Positions 23,600 to 36,058 of a stretch of DNA of 64,000 nt are shown here, one piece after another. Location: the NCBI GenBank assembly GCA_026874595.1, contig CM049321.1:10835979-10899978 (forward strand), read 5' to 3'. The notes below the pieces were generated by a model, which saw only the letters and a program-made list of their open reading frames with translations, searched no databases and was not told where the DNA came from. A program made the position numbers and the translations under genes. Positions within the stretch are counted from its first letter, which is position 1. Each line of letters opens with the position of its first letter. Origin of the DNA: Sipunculus nudus. Taxonomy: Eukaryota > Annelida > Sipuncula > Golfingiida > Sipunculidae.

Positions 23600-24455
23600 T
23601 TATTGACATCCTTCAATGTTCAGTTATAAATTTCTAGGGTCAGCGGTTACGATTTATGCCTTTCCAAAGGAAGAGCGACGGATAAAGCTGATTTTTATTC
23701 AGCTGGCTTTAAACCCCGGCTAAAAAGACGACAGGGACCCATGTTTATCAGGCATAGACATGTAGGACAGAGAGAAGGGGTATAATGGCATTTTTGTATG
23801 ATGAGCCGGGACACGGAATAGTAAATAATAACCAGCCAGGATGTTGATGGAGAAGGAAAGATGGTTGATGATCAGCAAGAGAGGCAAGGAACAGGATGAC
23901 ATCAGAGGTGCGGACCTGACCGGTCCGACCCCTGGTGGTCCGGTTCATCACATAAGCGGTCCGGTCCTGGTCCGGTCCAGCTGTAGGTGGTGCGGTCCCT
24001 GTATTAAAATATCTTTAAAAATCAATTAAAATTGTTTTTTTTTTTATTTTGTTCATATTAAACATGTTTTCATTACATATATCTGTTCGTGTTAATAACA
24101 AAACCGTATATTACATACATTGAAAACCGCACAATAAATGTAACATTATAATCTATACGTGAATTGCAAGATCTTGGTTTGAGTTTTTATGATAAAAGTG
24201 GAATATTTTGTGTTTTAGAGCATGATGGTTAGAATGTGCAGGTTGGGTTAAGCTAAGCTAATTCAAATAATTGGCTGGCATGGGATGACATTACAGCTAA
24301 ACAGTTATTTAGTGGTTTAAGTGCGATTTGAAAATAGAATATTGTTAATCTAAAAACATTTATGGTTTAATATATGTAGTGTATATATATAGGGCAGTGT
24401 ATTTAGTGTTTTATTGTACAGAATCTGTTATAATTATTCTTCAATACAGAGTGAT
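23600..24455. other. Intergenic with GGTCCGG-rich patch
   Basis: About 23915-24000 holds clustered GGTCCGGTCC-like words; a similar patch occurs near 44365-44402. The rest is AT-rich. No gene was recognised. Confidence 0.35.
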
Positions 24456-25329
24456 TTGGAAACAAGGGACCCATGGGTCCCTGTGCTCAGCTGAAGTTGA
24501 CCTTGAAGGTAAAAATCTAAAATAATATCAAATGGAGATAAACTCTAAGAGGAAAAGGTAATATAGGCCATGGCTGGTTGACATGATTGGTTTGTATTGA
24601 TGAGGAAGAAATTGTTTCAAATAATATTTTGTGTCCAAACCAAGCATTTCCTAATGTTAAAATTGACGCATGTGCATGGCAGTTTGTAACCATAAGATGT
24701 ATATTATTACCATGATAATTGATTGGCTTTTTGATAATCTGTTGACAGTTCATTACTTTACACATTTGTTGAATTGGACTTATTTATTTTTTATTAAATA
24801 TATATGATTGAAAATATGTATTTTTTTTTTCATTTTATAAAATGTATACAGTTGAAATATAACAAATGTCCCCAGTCCACAGATGCAGCGACTTGGTGAT
24901 GGTGGTTGTGGGGGGGGGGGGGATGATGGGAATAACGTTTAACATATGCAATATTACTTAAATGAATGTATGTTGCTTTCAAATTGCAGAGTTTAATAGC
25001 TTAAATAAACAATGCTTATATGAAAATTTCATTATACATTGTAAATATATATTTATTGATAATCGAGAGATGACGCATAGACCGAGCTGATCTCTTCCAT
25101 TCTTCAGAGGCAAGGATATGTTTCAATTAGATTTTATTTTTTTCTAATCCAATTATTTTTTTTTAATTTAATAAATTTTACACATTTGCAATGGCAGCAG
25201 GGGGAGGGGGTGGATGATTAGGGGAGGGGATTAACAACACTACTGCATATACATACAGGGGAAACAAAGCCTGATCTCCGTTTCCGCTGAGGCAAGAAAA
25301 TAAAGAACAAATGTTTGTATTAGATCCTC

Positions 25330-25330
<1 letters not shown>
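24456..25330. other. Dispersed-repeat start followed by AT-rich DNA
   Basis: At 24462-24495 the family start reads GGGACCCATGGGTCCCTGTG then GCTCAGCTGAAG. Downstream is AT-rich with a G-run (about 24911-24922) and no recognised gene. Confidence 0.4.

Positions 25331-25387
<57 letters not shown>
25331..25387. repeat. (TA)n microsatellite
   Basis: An uninterrupted TA alternation, read directly. Confidence 0.95.
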
Positions 25388-25389
<2 letters not shown>

Positions 25390-26116
25390 TATAAAAGTTG
25401 ATTCATAATTCTCATTGCATCATCATCAATCTCAATCAGATTACACCACATCATGCATACAAATGTATAATTATATTTTACCACAAAAATATATCTTTTG
25501 AATATGCAAAACAATAAATATCTATAAATAATACTTGATTCATATTTAAACATTTTAAATTATGAAGGGGGGATATGGGATTAACTGTAACTGTACACCT
25601 GTCACAGCACGGTTTCTCCCCAAGTGATTGTAACAAATCAGGAACCTTGGCATAGCTCACTTCCAGTGACCAGGAGTGAGATGCCTGTATCTGGACAAAG
25701 AGAGTGACTACAATAGAGCCTCAAGAATTTCAATAAAGAGCCAAATTTTCAAACTTTTATTTTCAAATTTGAAGATTCAAACAAGTTAAAAATGTATGTT
25801 TATATGCTGTGAAAATGTTATAAACAGTACGCACAGGAAAAAAGTGCCATATTCTAAATTGGGCAAAATTTAGGATACTTTTTTTAATTTTATGCTTATA
25901 ACTTATAAAGTTTACAAAATTCAGATCTAAAGTTGAGTACATAATTGAATCTTAATTAAACAAAGTTATACACTTGCAAAAAGTATCTAGCTTCAACAAT
26001 GTTCATGTTATGTGAGCAAATATTTTTCCTGATGTTTTACAAATTACACTTAACAGTTTTAATTTCTGGCATGTATATAGGAAATATATAGGAAAATACG
26101 CCTGGTAAATATTAAG
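25388..26116. repeat. Dispersed repeat body (third copy of the 18.1 / 31.3 kb segment)
   Basis: From about 25800 the text parallels 18.05-18.30 and 31.28-31.54 kb (ATGCTGTGAAAAT, TTTAGGATACTT, GAATCTTAATTAAACAAAGTT, TAGCTTCAACAATG). The first 400 bp after the microsatellite show nothing recognised. Confidence 0.55.
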
Positions 26117-26624
26117 ACAAGTGACCCATGGGTCATGACGCTCAGCTGACAAGCATGACCTGTATTTAAAGCCTCATGGTATACCTTATGGTATTTGATC
26201 ATACTTGCATGGAAGATGGAAGGTTTGGGATGAAAAGTCTGACTTGAAATGCATCCACAACTTTTTTCAAGAAGCTGGTCCTGTGACATTGACATTTGAC
26301 CCTAAGACCTAAATATCAAAAGGTTTGTTCCTCTATTGACATGTAAGGTTTGGGATGATTATTTTGGCTATAAGAATTAATTCTGGGAGGTGCAAACACA
26401 CCCCGTAACCCAAAGAATATAGGGCACAGTGACCTAATTTCAGATCTGCAAGGAGATCTTTTTAGAACCTCTATGACTGCATAGGGTTCATGTATCTAGC
26501 CCTTACAGTTACAATTTGTGCCCTGCTAACGGCCACACTGCTGGCCAGACGGACAGACGGAAGGACGACAGACAAAGACCAATCGCTATAGCACAGCATG
26601 ACTAAAAGTCAGCTGAGCTAAATA
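26117..26624 (+). mobile_element. Dispersed repeat family A, short copy with both ends
   Basis: Starts with GACCCATGGGTCATGACGCT followed by CAGCTGA, and ends with AGTCAGCTGAGCTAAAT. The subterminal words GCTCAGCTGA and TCAGCTGAGC are inverted copies. The stretch before the end carries GGACAGACGGAAGGACGACA, as in the other family ends at 31.9, 34.1 and 44.1 kb. There is no coding capacity. It is a non-autonomous interspersed element; its class is unknown. Confidence 0.6.
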
Positions 26625-26627
26625 TCA

Positions 26628-27650
26628 CTGAAACTGCACTGACAAAAGGATTTCTAAGGTGGCTAACTGGCAGACATAATGGATTTCTGACAAGTCTGAC
26701 ATTTGATATCACACATCCTCCAATAAGAGACCAAATCTGTAGCAAATTTTCCAAAGGATGTTACAGTATTGAATGTCAAAAACAATTCAAAAGGCATTTT
26801 CAGGCCCTCATATTAGATTTATAGATATGTAAATGTAAAAAGTGTAAGTCCAATATTTTTTATTATCACTGCTTTTCAATGGGATCAGCAGGGTAGGTAA
26901 ACTGCAAAACCTGAAAGAAAAGAAATGCAGAAAGCATGACTAAAGGTCTTGTAAAACAAGCATGACCTGTGACATCATGGACTGAGATTCACAACTTCCA
27001 GTCAAATTTTGAAGAACCAATTTGCAAATTTGTTGAAAATTTCCTATGACAACAGAAATATATATCACCTATGTCTGGTTAAAACACAATAAATTGATGG
27101 TCTGAGGAAAATGCATGATTGTTAAGCTATCAGGAACTATTCCAACAGCTTGCTTGAAACCTGTCAGTCTCAAAAGGAACACCACAAAGGGCAAATATAA
27201 GATCAAAATATATAGCAAAAATCAAGGAAATGCATGCAAGAATTATTGAGAAACAGGTGCTTCTGTATGAAATTTTATTCAATACAAGCCAACTGTACTG
27301 CACTTTTATAAATGATGGTAATATTTATTTAGAAATATTTGACCCAATCCTTTACAAGATTACATAAATATACATCCAACTGCATTCACTTTAACTGTTC
27401 TTGAGATAATATGATCAAAAGGAATTAAAAGATGGTTGCCTGGTGGCCATATTGGACTTCTGACAAGTCTGAAATCAGACAACAAACATTCTCTAAATCG
27501 GACCAAACATTAAAGAAAAATTACTGAAACTGCACTGAAGAAAGAATTTCTAAGGTGGCTAACTGGCAGACATAATGGATTTCTGACAAGTATGCCATTA
27601 GATATCCCACATTCTCCAATAAGAGACCAATCTTGGGGCAAATTATCCAG
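26628..27650 (+). repeat. Local direct duplications around 26.6-27.7 kb
   Basis: The block at 26628-26755 (CTGAAACTGCACTGA ... GGTGGCTAACTGGCAGACAT ... CCAATAAGAGACCAA) recurs at 27523-27650. The block at about 26785-26950 (GGTAGGTAAACTGC, GAAATGCAGAAAGCATGAC) recurs at about 32397-32568. Coding potential is absent. Confidence 0.75.
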
Positions 27651-27699
27651 TAACTAGATATTTCTTGGCAAAAGTCTTGGAAATCTATACATCTGGAAT

Positions 27700-29335
27700 T
27701 ATCATCCAGAAACTAATTTTTTGACATATGGCTCCTGTGGCCTTGACCTTTGACTCTGTGACCCCTAAATTGACATTGATCATCTACTTATATATATAAA
27801 TCAATAGAGGTCTAGATTTATTGATAGGCCATATACAAGTCTGGTTTGAAATCCATATATTGATCCAAGCTTGAATTATCATCTCGGGAACTAATTTTTG
27901 GACAGATGGCTCCTGTGACCTTCACCTTTGACCTTGTGACCTCAAAATTGGTAGGGTTCTTCCTCTCTTGGCAGGTGAACTATATGTGCAAGATGAAAGA
28001 TCTGAGATGAAATGTTTGGCTGAAAATGTATCCACAATCTTTTTAAAGATGTGTCCTGTGACCTTGACCTTTGACCTCATGACCCCAAAATTAATTTGGG
28101 TCTTGCTTTTCCAATGGGACATATACAAGTCAAGTTTGAAATCCATACATCAATAAAAGCAGGAATAATCATCCAGAAACTAATTTTTGGACAGATGGCT
28201 CCTGTGACCTTCACCTTTGACCTTGTGACCTCAAAACTGATAGGGTTCTTCCTCTCTTGGCAGGTGAACTATATGTGCAAGATGAAAGATCTGAGATGAA
28301 ATGTTTGGCTGAAAATGCATCCACAACCTTTTTAAAGAGGTTTCCTGTGACCTTGACCTTTGACCTCATGACCCCAAAATCAATTCAGGTCTTGCTTTTC
28401 CAATGGGTCAAATACAAGTCAAGTTTGAAACCCATACATCAATAAAAGAAGGAATTATCATCCAGAAACTAATTTTTGGACAGATAACGCCTGTGGCCTT
28501 GACCTTTGACCTTGTGACCCCAAAATTTATATGGATTATCCACTATTGGCAAGTGAGCTATATATTCAAGATGGAAGACCTGGGATGAAAGTTTGGCTGA
28601 AAATGCATCCACATCTTTTTAAAGATGTGTCCTGTGACCTTGACCTTTGACCTCATGACCCCAAAATCAATTTGGGTCTTGCTTTTCCAATGGGACATAT
28701 ACAAGTCAAGTTTGAAATCCATACATCAATAAAAGCAGGAATTATCATCCAGAAACTAATTTTTGGACAGATGGCTCCTGTGACCTTCACCTTTGACCTT
28801 GTGACCTCAAAACTGATAGGGGTCTTCCTCTATTGGCAGATGACTTATATGTGCAAGATGAAAGGTCTGAGATGAAATGTTTGGCTGAAAATGCATCCAC
28901 AATCTTTTTAAAGATGTGTCCTGTGACCTTGACCTTTGACCTCATGACCCCAAAATCAATTGGAGTTTTGCTTTTTCAATGGGACATATATAAGTCAAAT
29001 TTGAAATCAATACATCAATAAAAGCAGAAATTATCATCCAGAAACTAATTTTTTGACAGATAGCTCCTGTGGCCTTGACCTTTGACCTTGTGACCCCAAA
29101 ATTTATATGGATCATCCACTATTGGCAAGTGAGCTATATATTCAAGATGGAAGACCTGGGATGAAAGTTTGGCTTAAAATGCATCCACAGTATCTTTTAA
29201 AATGCCAGTCCAGTGACCTTGACCTTTGACCTCATGACCCTAGAACCTATAGGGTTCTTACTTTAGTGGTAGGCCATACATAAGTCATGTTTGAAATCCA
29301 TATGGCTATCAACACTGGAGATATCATAAGAGGTG
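27700..29335 (+). repeat. ~289-bp tandem array carrying TGACCT half-site clusters
   Basis: Five units are visible: the word GACAGAT recurs at 27901, 28190, 28479, 28766 and 29055 (steps of 289, 289, 287 and 289). Each unit has two related halves and two copies of a TGACCT-rich cluster. In the best-kept version the cluster holds four half-sites spaced 0, 1 and 2 bases apart. The 60-67-codon open frames stepping by 288-289 bp are repeat by-products. See the finding on nuclear-receptor sites. Confidence 0.9.
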
Positions 29336-30829
29336 TGTGATTTTCACCATATATGGCAATATTCAAGGTCAAGGCCACTATCATAGGAAAGGTCATGACC
29401 CCAATTTAAAACAAGGGACCCATGGGTCACGGCGCTCAGCTGTTATATATGATAAAAAATATGATTTGGGAAAGAGGCATATGCTGGTTTTGTGTGGTAA
29501 TAAATATAAGCTTTATTATGCATGAGTTGTTGGTGTTTAGCTTATGTATGATTTTGATAGTATTTTTGGAGACAGGGAAGAGGATTGATTTCATTTATTT
29601 TATTAACAAATGGAGTGCTATTGTCACACAGATTTTGACCTGGCCATATAACTTATAAGCAGCACATAAAATAAAAGAATTCAACTATTTATTAAAATTT
29701 AATAACAAATGTTGTGCCAATATAATATTTATTAAAAATAATAAGAGAATCATATGATTTTTTTAATAAAATATAACTGAACTAATTATTAAAAAAATAT
29801 TATAGAATATATGCATTCATGAATACATTTTGAAAGTATTTGCACTGGTATTCAAATACTTTCATTTTTACCTGAATTCCCATTCTTATGCAAGAAATTG
29901 TATAATGGAGTACATATTCATATTCATATTCGTATACATTTGCAAAGTATTTGCACCATGTCTGGTATTTATTCAGTTTTAGCCAAACAATGATGTGGAG
30001 AATCCAGAATATAAACAAAGGACCCATGGGTCATGACAAAAGTTTGAAATTTTTGCAAATGCAAAATATGAAAAAAATATCCTATTGTAATGTTTTATAT
30101 TTATATAAGCATATGAGAAGCTAAGAGGAAAGGGTCCTCCTACTTGGTAATAGTAAAGTTCTCAATATATGATTGCAAACTAATACTCTGACAAGACTGT
30201 CATGAAGAAAAACAGTAAAAGTTTTGAGATACTGTGATGCATATGAAAAATTTACAGATGGACAGGCAAGTGGACAGAATGGACTAATACCTTCATTTCA
30301 CTTTCAAAGGAATAATGCATTTAAGTTTATATATAAGCCTATTTTTTTAGCATATCCACTTTTTTCATTAATAGTTTTTATCTGATTCATTTTTTTTATT
30401 TACAAGTGTTATAAATTTGTAATATAAAAGTGAAAATATAAGTTAAAAATATTAGAATTCTAAGTTGCATTCATTATATATCCAGATTGTAGCTCACATT
30501 GGGTCATATTATGCATTCACATATATTTTATTATTTTTAAATCAAATGTTTAAACTGAATGTAAAATAAAATAATGCCACAACATGGCATCTACAAAATT
30601 ATTTCTTGAATTCCTATTAAAAAGTTTTGCACATTGGAGTTTTCAGGACAAGCTTAATTTTATTCACCGAAATAAAATAAAAGATTCAGTAAATTTGATA
30701 AAATAAAAACATCTTTTCAAATAAAGTATACACACTGTTGGTTGAATGAGGGACAAACAATATCATTATGCTAATTACAATCTAAGCTATAATTAATAAC
30801 TGGAATTAATAGTCAATTTCACACCTGGT
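29336..30829. other. Two dispersed-repeat starts in AT-rich DNA
   Basis: Family A starts occur at 29410-29442 (GGGACCCATGGGTCACGGCG then CTCAGCTG) and 30014-30037. No matching end was recognised close by, so these copies are truncated or interrupted. The rest is AT-rich with no gene. Confidence 0.45.
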
Positions 30830-31898
30830 GAAGTTTTACTCTTCTGAAGTTAAGCATTACTTATCTGATGAACATCCATACTTTCATAGCAATACATCAC
30901 TTTGTGGACACAATTAAATGTGCAATTTTATAATTGTAACCCTGGTGGTACAATCCAAAATCTAAAATGTAGCATGTCCAAGAATAAAATAAAATACAGA
31001 AAATTATAACATTTATCTAGTTTATGCACCAGCTGGGGGGGGGGGGGGGGGGGTTGAGTGCAGGGCAGAGGAGAAGCCTGCTAGTAGTGGCCAAGCTGGG
31101 TCAAGGCAAGCTGCCTGGGTGGGTTACATAATGCAAGTGAAGGCTGTACTACTAGGTGGGCCAGATATAAACAACACTTGACATTATGTATGAAAACTTG
31201 AATAAAAGCTACTCTTTTCAAACAATTTCTTTGAAATTTCAGATTTTAACAGATTAAATCCTTATGTATATATGCTGTGAAAATTAAATCAACAGTGCTT
31301 ACAGGGAAAAAACGTGCCACTGCCAAAGTTGGACAAAATTTAAGGTATTAATTTTTTATTTATGCTAATAACTTGAAAAATTTGCAAAATTCAGATCTAA
31401 TTTTGGGCAAACAATTGAATCTTGATTAAACAAAGTTATATTCCTGAAAAAAAGTCTTCAGCTTCAGCAATTCTCATGTTAAGTGAGCAAATATATTTCC
31501 TGATTTTTAAAAAATTGCATTATATTTGGGCCTAACTTCAAAATTATACCCAATACTGACCTAATTTTTGGTATGTGCACAGAAAGTATATGGAAGAATA
31601 TGAATACTAAATATGATCAAAAACAGATCAGTGGTTTTGATATTAGGCAGACTTGAAGTGTAACAATTGCTTTTTTTATGGAAAACGGAGGTTAAAGCAG
31701 GAATCTCGAAGGAACGAAGTTCTAATGACCCAATTTTCGGTATGGTAGGAGATTTTGGGGACATCTAATGGTATGCAGAATTTTGGATTCATAGGTCCAA
31801 CGGTTTTAAAACGTGCCCTGTTAACGGACGGACGAACGGACGACGGACAAAGGACCACGACTATACCTCAGATGACTTACAGTCAGCTGAGCTAAAAA
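30830..31898 (+). mobile_element. Dispersed repeat family A, long body with 3' end
   Basis: Homologous in order to 17.59-18.48 kb for its first ~900 bp. It then continues through GACCTAATTTTTGGTATGTG, a GGACGGACGAACGGACGACG stretch and the family end AGTCAGCTGAGCTAAAAA. This copy shows the uninterrupted sequence that the long-TIR element at 35.6-39.4 kb split in another copy. Confidence 0.7.
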
Positions 31899-33294
31899 AC
31901 ATCATCCCATAACCCATACCTATGTATATGCATAATATAAAAGAAATCTGTCCATTAGTTTTTGACTTATAATGCTCACAGTACTGTAAGGTGGCAATTT
32001 TGGGCGTATTAAACGGCATGAAAACAAGTAAAGAATAATAGGTGGCGCCACCAGTTTCTGGAACATGACAACCCTATCCATGATCTTCCATCAACTTGAT
32101 TTTGGGATAAATCCATGCAAGATTTCTTGAGATATCAAAGAGTTTGTGTGATTTTCCCCAAAATTGGACCTATTCAAGGTCAAGGACACTCTCCTAGTAA
32201 AGGTCATGACCTCATTTTAAATAGGCGTCGTCCTCTTTCCCATATCAATACATATACCAAGTTTGGTAAAGTTCCGTGAAATATTTTTTGGGTTATCGCG
32301 CCAACAAGATTTATATGCGGCGGCAGCGGCGGCGGGACCGGTATGAAAACATGGTATCCCCCGACTTTGTCTGGGGATACAATGAATGCCCAAAATAATT
32401 CAAAAGGCATGTCCAGGCCCTCATATCAGATTTATAGATATGCAATTGTAAAAAGTTTAAGTCCAATATTTTTTATTATCACTCTGCTTTTCAATGGGGT
32501 CAGCAGGGTAGGTAAACTGCCAAACCTGAAAGAAAAGAAATGCAGAAAGCATGACTAAGAGCCTTGAAATAAAACAAAAAGCCATCCTAAATCAAAGTAC
32601 ACATCCACATATTATGAGAACAAACACTTGCTTTTATATGTGGTGATATATATTAAAATATTCAGATGTCTAGGAAACTAAATTTATTGCTAGGATTCCA
32701 TAAAATAAACGGCAAAATGTTCCCATCATCTTATAAATCAGTAGCTAAACCTTAATACTATACTCTTATAGTCTTAATGCCTGGCTGAAGCATTCCGACA
32801 ACAGTGTTTTTGTTATGGTGTAACGAGGTACTTATCACTGAGCCTTATCACTTAATAGGCTGATACAAAAGGGAGTCATATGTCACCAGTGTCACTCACA
32901 ATTACAGCCACACAGGGAGATGTACCAGCTGGAGTGGGATGGTTATATTTACAAGAAAAATAGAGATGGTCTATAAAAGAAGTAATTGTGAACATCCCTG
33001 ACCTATGACCTTGGCCTTTTGCCCACATATCAACTGGATTCTTTCTAAATGATGGGTAACTACTAACCACTTAAATCTGGTGTAATTACTTGGCAACCAA
33101 TGGGTGAATAACTTGACCTGCAACCTTTAACCTGCTGTCCAGCTGACCCCAAAATCAACAAGTTATTTATTCAAGCAAAAAGACCCATAAATATGAAGTT
33201 TGAGTCAAACTGAGTGATGCATAGATGTGGCATATGTGAAAGACTGAAGGTTTAGGTTGAACAGTTACACTTGAAATATGCTCACAAGCATTTA
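31899..33294. other. Repeat-derived intergenic DNA
   Basis: Contains a GGTGGCGCCACC palindrome near 32041, a GC patch (GGCGGCAGCGGCGGCGGGAC) near 32318-32337, and the second copy of the 26.8-kb block at about 32397-32568. No gene was recognised. Confidence 0.4.
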
Positions 33295-34096
33295 AAACAA
33301 TTAAATATTGTGACCTTGACCTTTGACTTTTGACCTCAACATCAATAGGCTTCTTCCCTTATTGGTAGGTAAGCCATATATGACAGATGGAAGGTACAGA
33401 TTGAAAAGTTTGCCTGAAAATGACTCCACGCAAGAAGTGGGTGCTGTGAACTTGACCTTTGACCTCAAAATCAACAGGTCTTTCCCCTGTTGACAGAGAA
33501 GCGATATCAGTGCTGGAAGGTTTGAAATGAAAAGTCTAGCTTGAAATGTGTCCACAACCTTTTCAAAGAAGTGGATCCTGTGACCCTGACCTTTGACCTT
33601 GTGACCTCAAAATCTATAGGATTCTTCTCCAACTAAGTAGGTGAGCTATATGTGAAAGATCAAAGAATTGGGATGAAAGGGTTGGCTTGAAATGCATCCA
33701 CAGGCTTTTCAAAGAAGAGGCTCCTGTGACCTTGACCTTTGACCTTTTGACCTCAAAAAAATTATGGTTCTTCCCCTGTTGGTAGGTGAGCGGTATGTGA
33801 AAGATGGAAGTTTTGGGATGAAAATTTTGTCTAAAAGAGTTATTTCTGGGGGGTGCAAACACACCCCATAACATCGAGAAAATAAGTCGCAGTGACCTAA
33901 TTTCAGGTTTGCAAGGAGATCTTTTTAGAACCTCTAAGACTGCATAGGATTCATGGCCCTAGCCCCTACGGTTACGATTTGTGCCCTGCTAACGGACGGA
34001 CAGCCGGCCGGACGGCCGGACGGACAGACAGAAGGACGACGGACAAAGACCCATCGCTATAGCCCAGCATGACTGAAAGTCAGCTGAGCTAAAAAA
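33295..34096 (+). mobile_element. Family A copy with TGACCT clusters and 3' end
   Basis: Four successive TGACCT-rich clusters at about 33310, 33453, 33581 and 33727 spaced about 130-145 bp apart, then a GGACGGACAGCCGGCCGGAC-type stretch and the end GTCAGCTGAGCTAAAA. It links the half-site clusters to the family A end in one unit. Confidence 0.65.
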
Positions 34097-35621
34097 CAGA
34101 TAAGTGATTTCGAGGTTAGGCAGTCCTGAAGTGTGATAATAGGTTTTTAATGGGAAAATGAGGGTTTTCCTTAATTTCTCGAAGGAGCAAAGTCGCAGTG
34201 TCCCGGTTTTCGGTTTGGTCGGAGATCTTGGGGTCATCAAACAGTATACTGAATTTTGGATTCGTAGGTTTAACGGTTTCAAAACGTGCAAGTCTAACGG
34301 ACAGACAGACTAACATGACGGAAGACGGACAATAGACCACGACTATAGCTCAGATGACTTAGTCAGATGATCTAAAAAAATGAGTTGTGGCAATAGATTG
34401 GGTTACATACCTGAAAAAAAGTCCACAGCTTCACAAATTCTCATGATAAATGAATATCTCTTTTCTGATTTTTTTACAAAGTGCATTATGTTCGGCCGCA
34501 TAACTTCAAGTTATGAAATTACACAATACTGACCTAATTTTTCATATTTACAAAGGAAGTATATTGAGGAATATTTATATTAAAATAATAATAAATAAGG
34601 TTACCAAGGCACAGCTGATTCCAGATTCATCAGTTGAAAGCCATACATCTCATGGCTCTGAAAATTAAATCAAATGTACTTAAAAGAAAAAAAACATGCC
34701 AAGGTCAAATTTGGGCAAAATTTAAGGTTCAATTTATTATTTTTGCTAATAATTTTTTTAAAAAATTAAAAAAAGGTGACCTAATTTTGGGTTTACATAT
34801 ATATTAATAAATTAATCTTATATTCCTGAAAAAAAGGTCCCTAGCTTTAACATCTATTGTGTTAACTGATATGTTATCTTTCCTGATTTTTATACAAAGT
34901 GCTTATGTTGGGACCCATAACTTTTTTTAAAATTATATAGGACATAATAACAGGCATGTACATAGGTTATATACAGACAATTATCAATGGAAAATATGAA
35001 GAAATTAAGAGAGTGGTTTAAATGTAAGGCATTTCCAAAGTGTAAAAATGATTTTAATAAAAAAGATTGAGGTTTTCTTTAATTTCTCAAAGGAAAAAGG
35101 TCATAGAGACCCAGTTTTTGGCTTGGAAGGAGATCTTAGGGACATCTAACATTATGCCAATTTTTGGATTTTCAAGCAAGGTTGTAGTAAACAAAAGTGG
35201 GATCATGATGCTAGTAAATACAAATACATTAAGGCCTCTAAAAAACTTCAATACCTATACTATTTTTTAAGTTTATACTTTTAAATTTCAAAATTCATCA
35301 AATTAAATCCATATGTAAGCTGGCTGTGAAAATTAAATCAAATGTACTTACGAGAAAAAAACGTGCCATGGTCAAAGTTGGGCAATATTTAAGGTACCAT
35401 TTTTTTAAATTTTGCTAATATTTAAAAAAATATAATTTTGATCTAATTTTGGGTATACAATTTAATTTTGATTAATTGAAGTTATATTACTGGAAAAAAG
35501 TCCTTAGCTTTAACAAGTTTTGTGTTGAGTGATCAAATATCTTTCCTGATTTTTTTTTTTACAAAATGCATTATGTTTGAGCCCATAATTTGTTTAAATT
35601 ACATAATACAGACCTAATTTC
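34097..35621 (+). repeat. Degraded family A bodies
   Basis: A degraded end near 34350-34375 (CAGATGACTTAGTCAGATGA) is followed by two body copies (about 34380-34970 and 35270-35621) with the GACCTAATTT word. The second is interrupted by the long-TIR element at 35622. Confidence 0.55.
35613..35621 (+). other. Target-site duplication, left
   Basis: CCTAATTTC immediately before the long-TIR element. The same nine bases stand immediately after it at 39414-39422. Confidence 0.8.
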
Positions 35622-35944
35622 GGGTCGGTCTTTTTACCGAGCGCTACCGAGCGTACCGAGCGCTACCGAGCGCTAGCGCTCGGTAGGACTTTTTACCGAG
35701 CGCTAGCCTGATTTCACGCCTGGCATTGCTCTGACCGCGTGGGGCTACCGAGCGCTTGGACTTTTTACCGAGCGCTACCCTGGGTGCACTCCGTGCAATG
35801 CTCTGACCCATGTGGGGCTACCGAGCGTTAGGGACTTTTTACCGAGCGCTACATTCGCGCACATGACAAATGTAATTTTAAACCGTTTTCCACGACAAAA
35901 CAAATATGATCTCATTCAATTATTTACATTCTATTTGTTTCCAG
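35622..35944 (+). repeat. Left terminal inverted repeat (323 bp)
   Basis: The outer ~200 bp are clusters of TACCGAGCGC and its complement, including a perfect 22-bp palindrome centred on GCGCTAGCGC, interleaved with GACTTTTTACCGAG phrases. The inner ~120 bp are non-repetitive and end at TTTGTTTCCAG. It matches the right repeat with only a few visible substitutions. Confidence 0.95.
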
Positions 35945-36050
35945 TTATAACGACAATTGATCATGATGAAAGTGTCAAACAAAGTGTCAAGGAAATGTCA
36001 AACTGTTTTAAGCTTATTAATATCCCAAACTGACACATGCAGCTTGCCTG

Positions 36051-36058
36051 TATAAATA
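36051..36058 (+). promoter_or_regulatory. TATA box of the element's gene
   Basis: TATAAATA just inside the left TIR. A TCATTC initiator-like word lies about 28-32 bases downstream and the first usable ATG about 105 bases downstream. This agrees with a polymerase II promoter for the three-exon gene. Confidence 0.55.

Noticed and set aside
27968-29021. Series of 60-67-codon frames at 288-289 bp steps, suggesting a repeat protein
   Set aside because: Each ends at a stop within its unit, and the frame is set only by the tandem DNA repeat.
35812-36033. 73-codon frame whose start is repeated at 38984-39223 on the other strand
   Set aside because: The shared peptide lies within the terminal inverted repeats, so the repetition reflects duplicated DNA and not a gene family.
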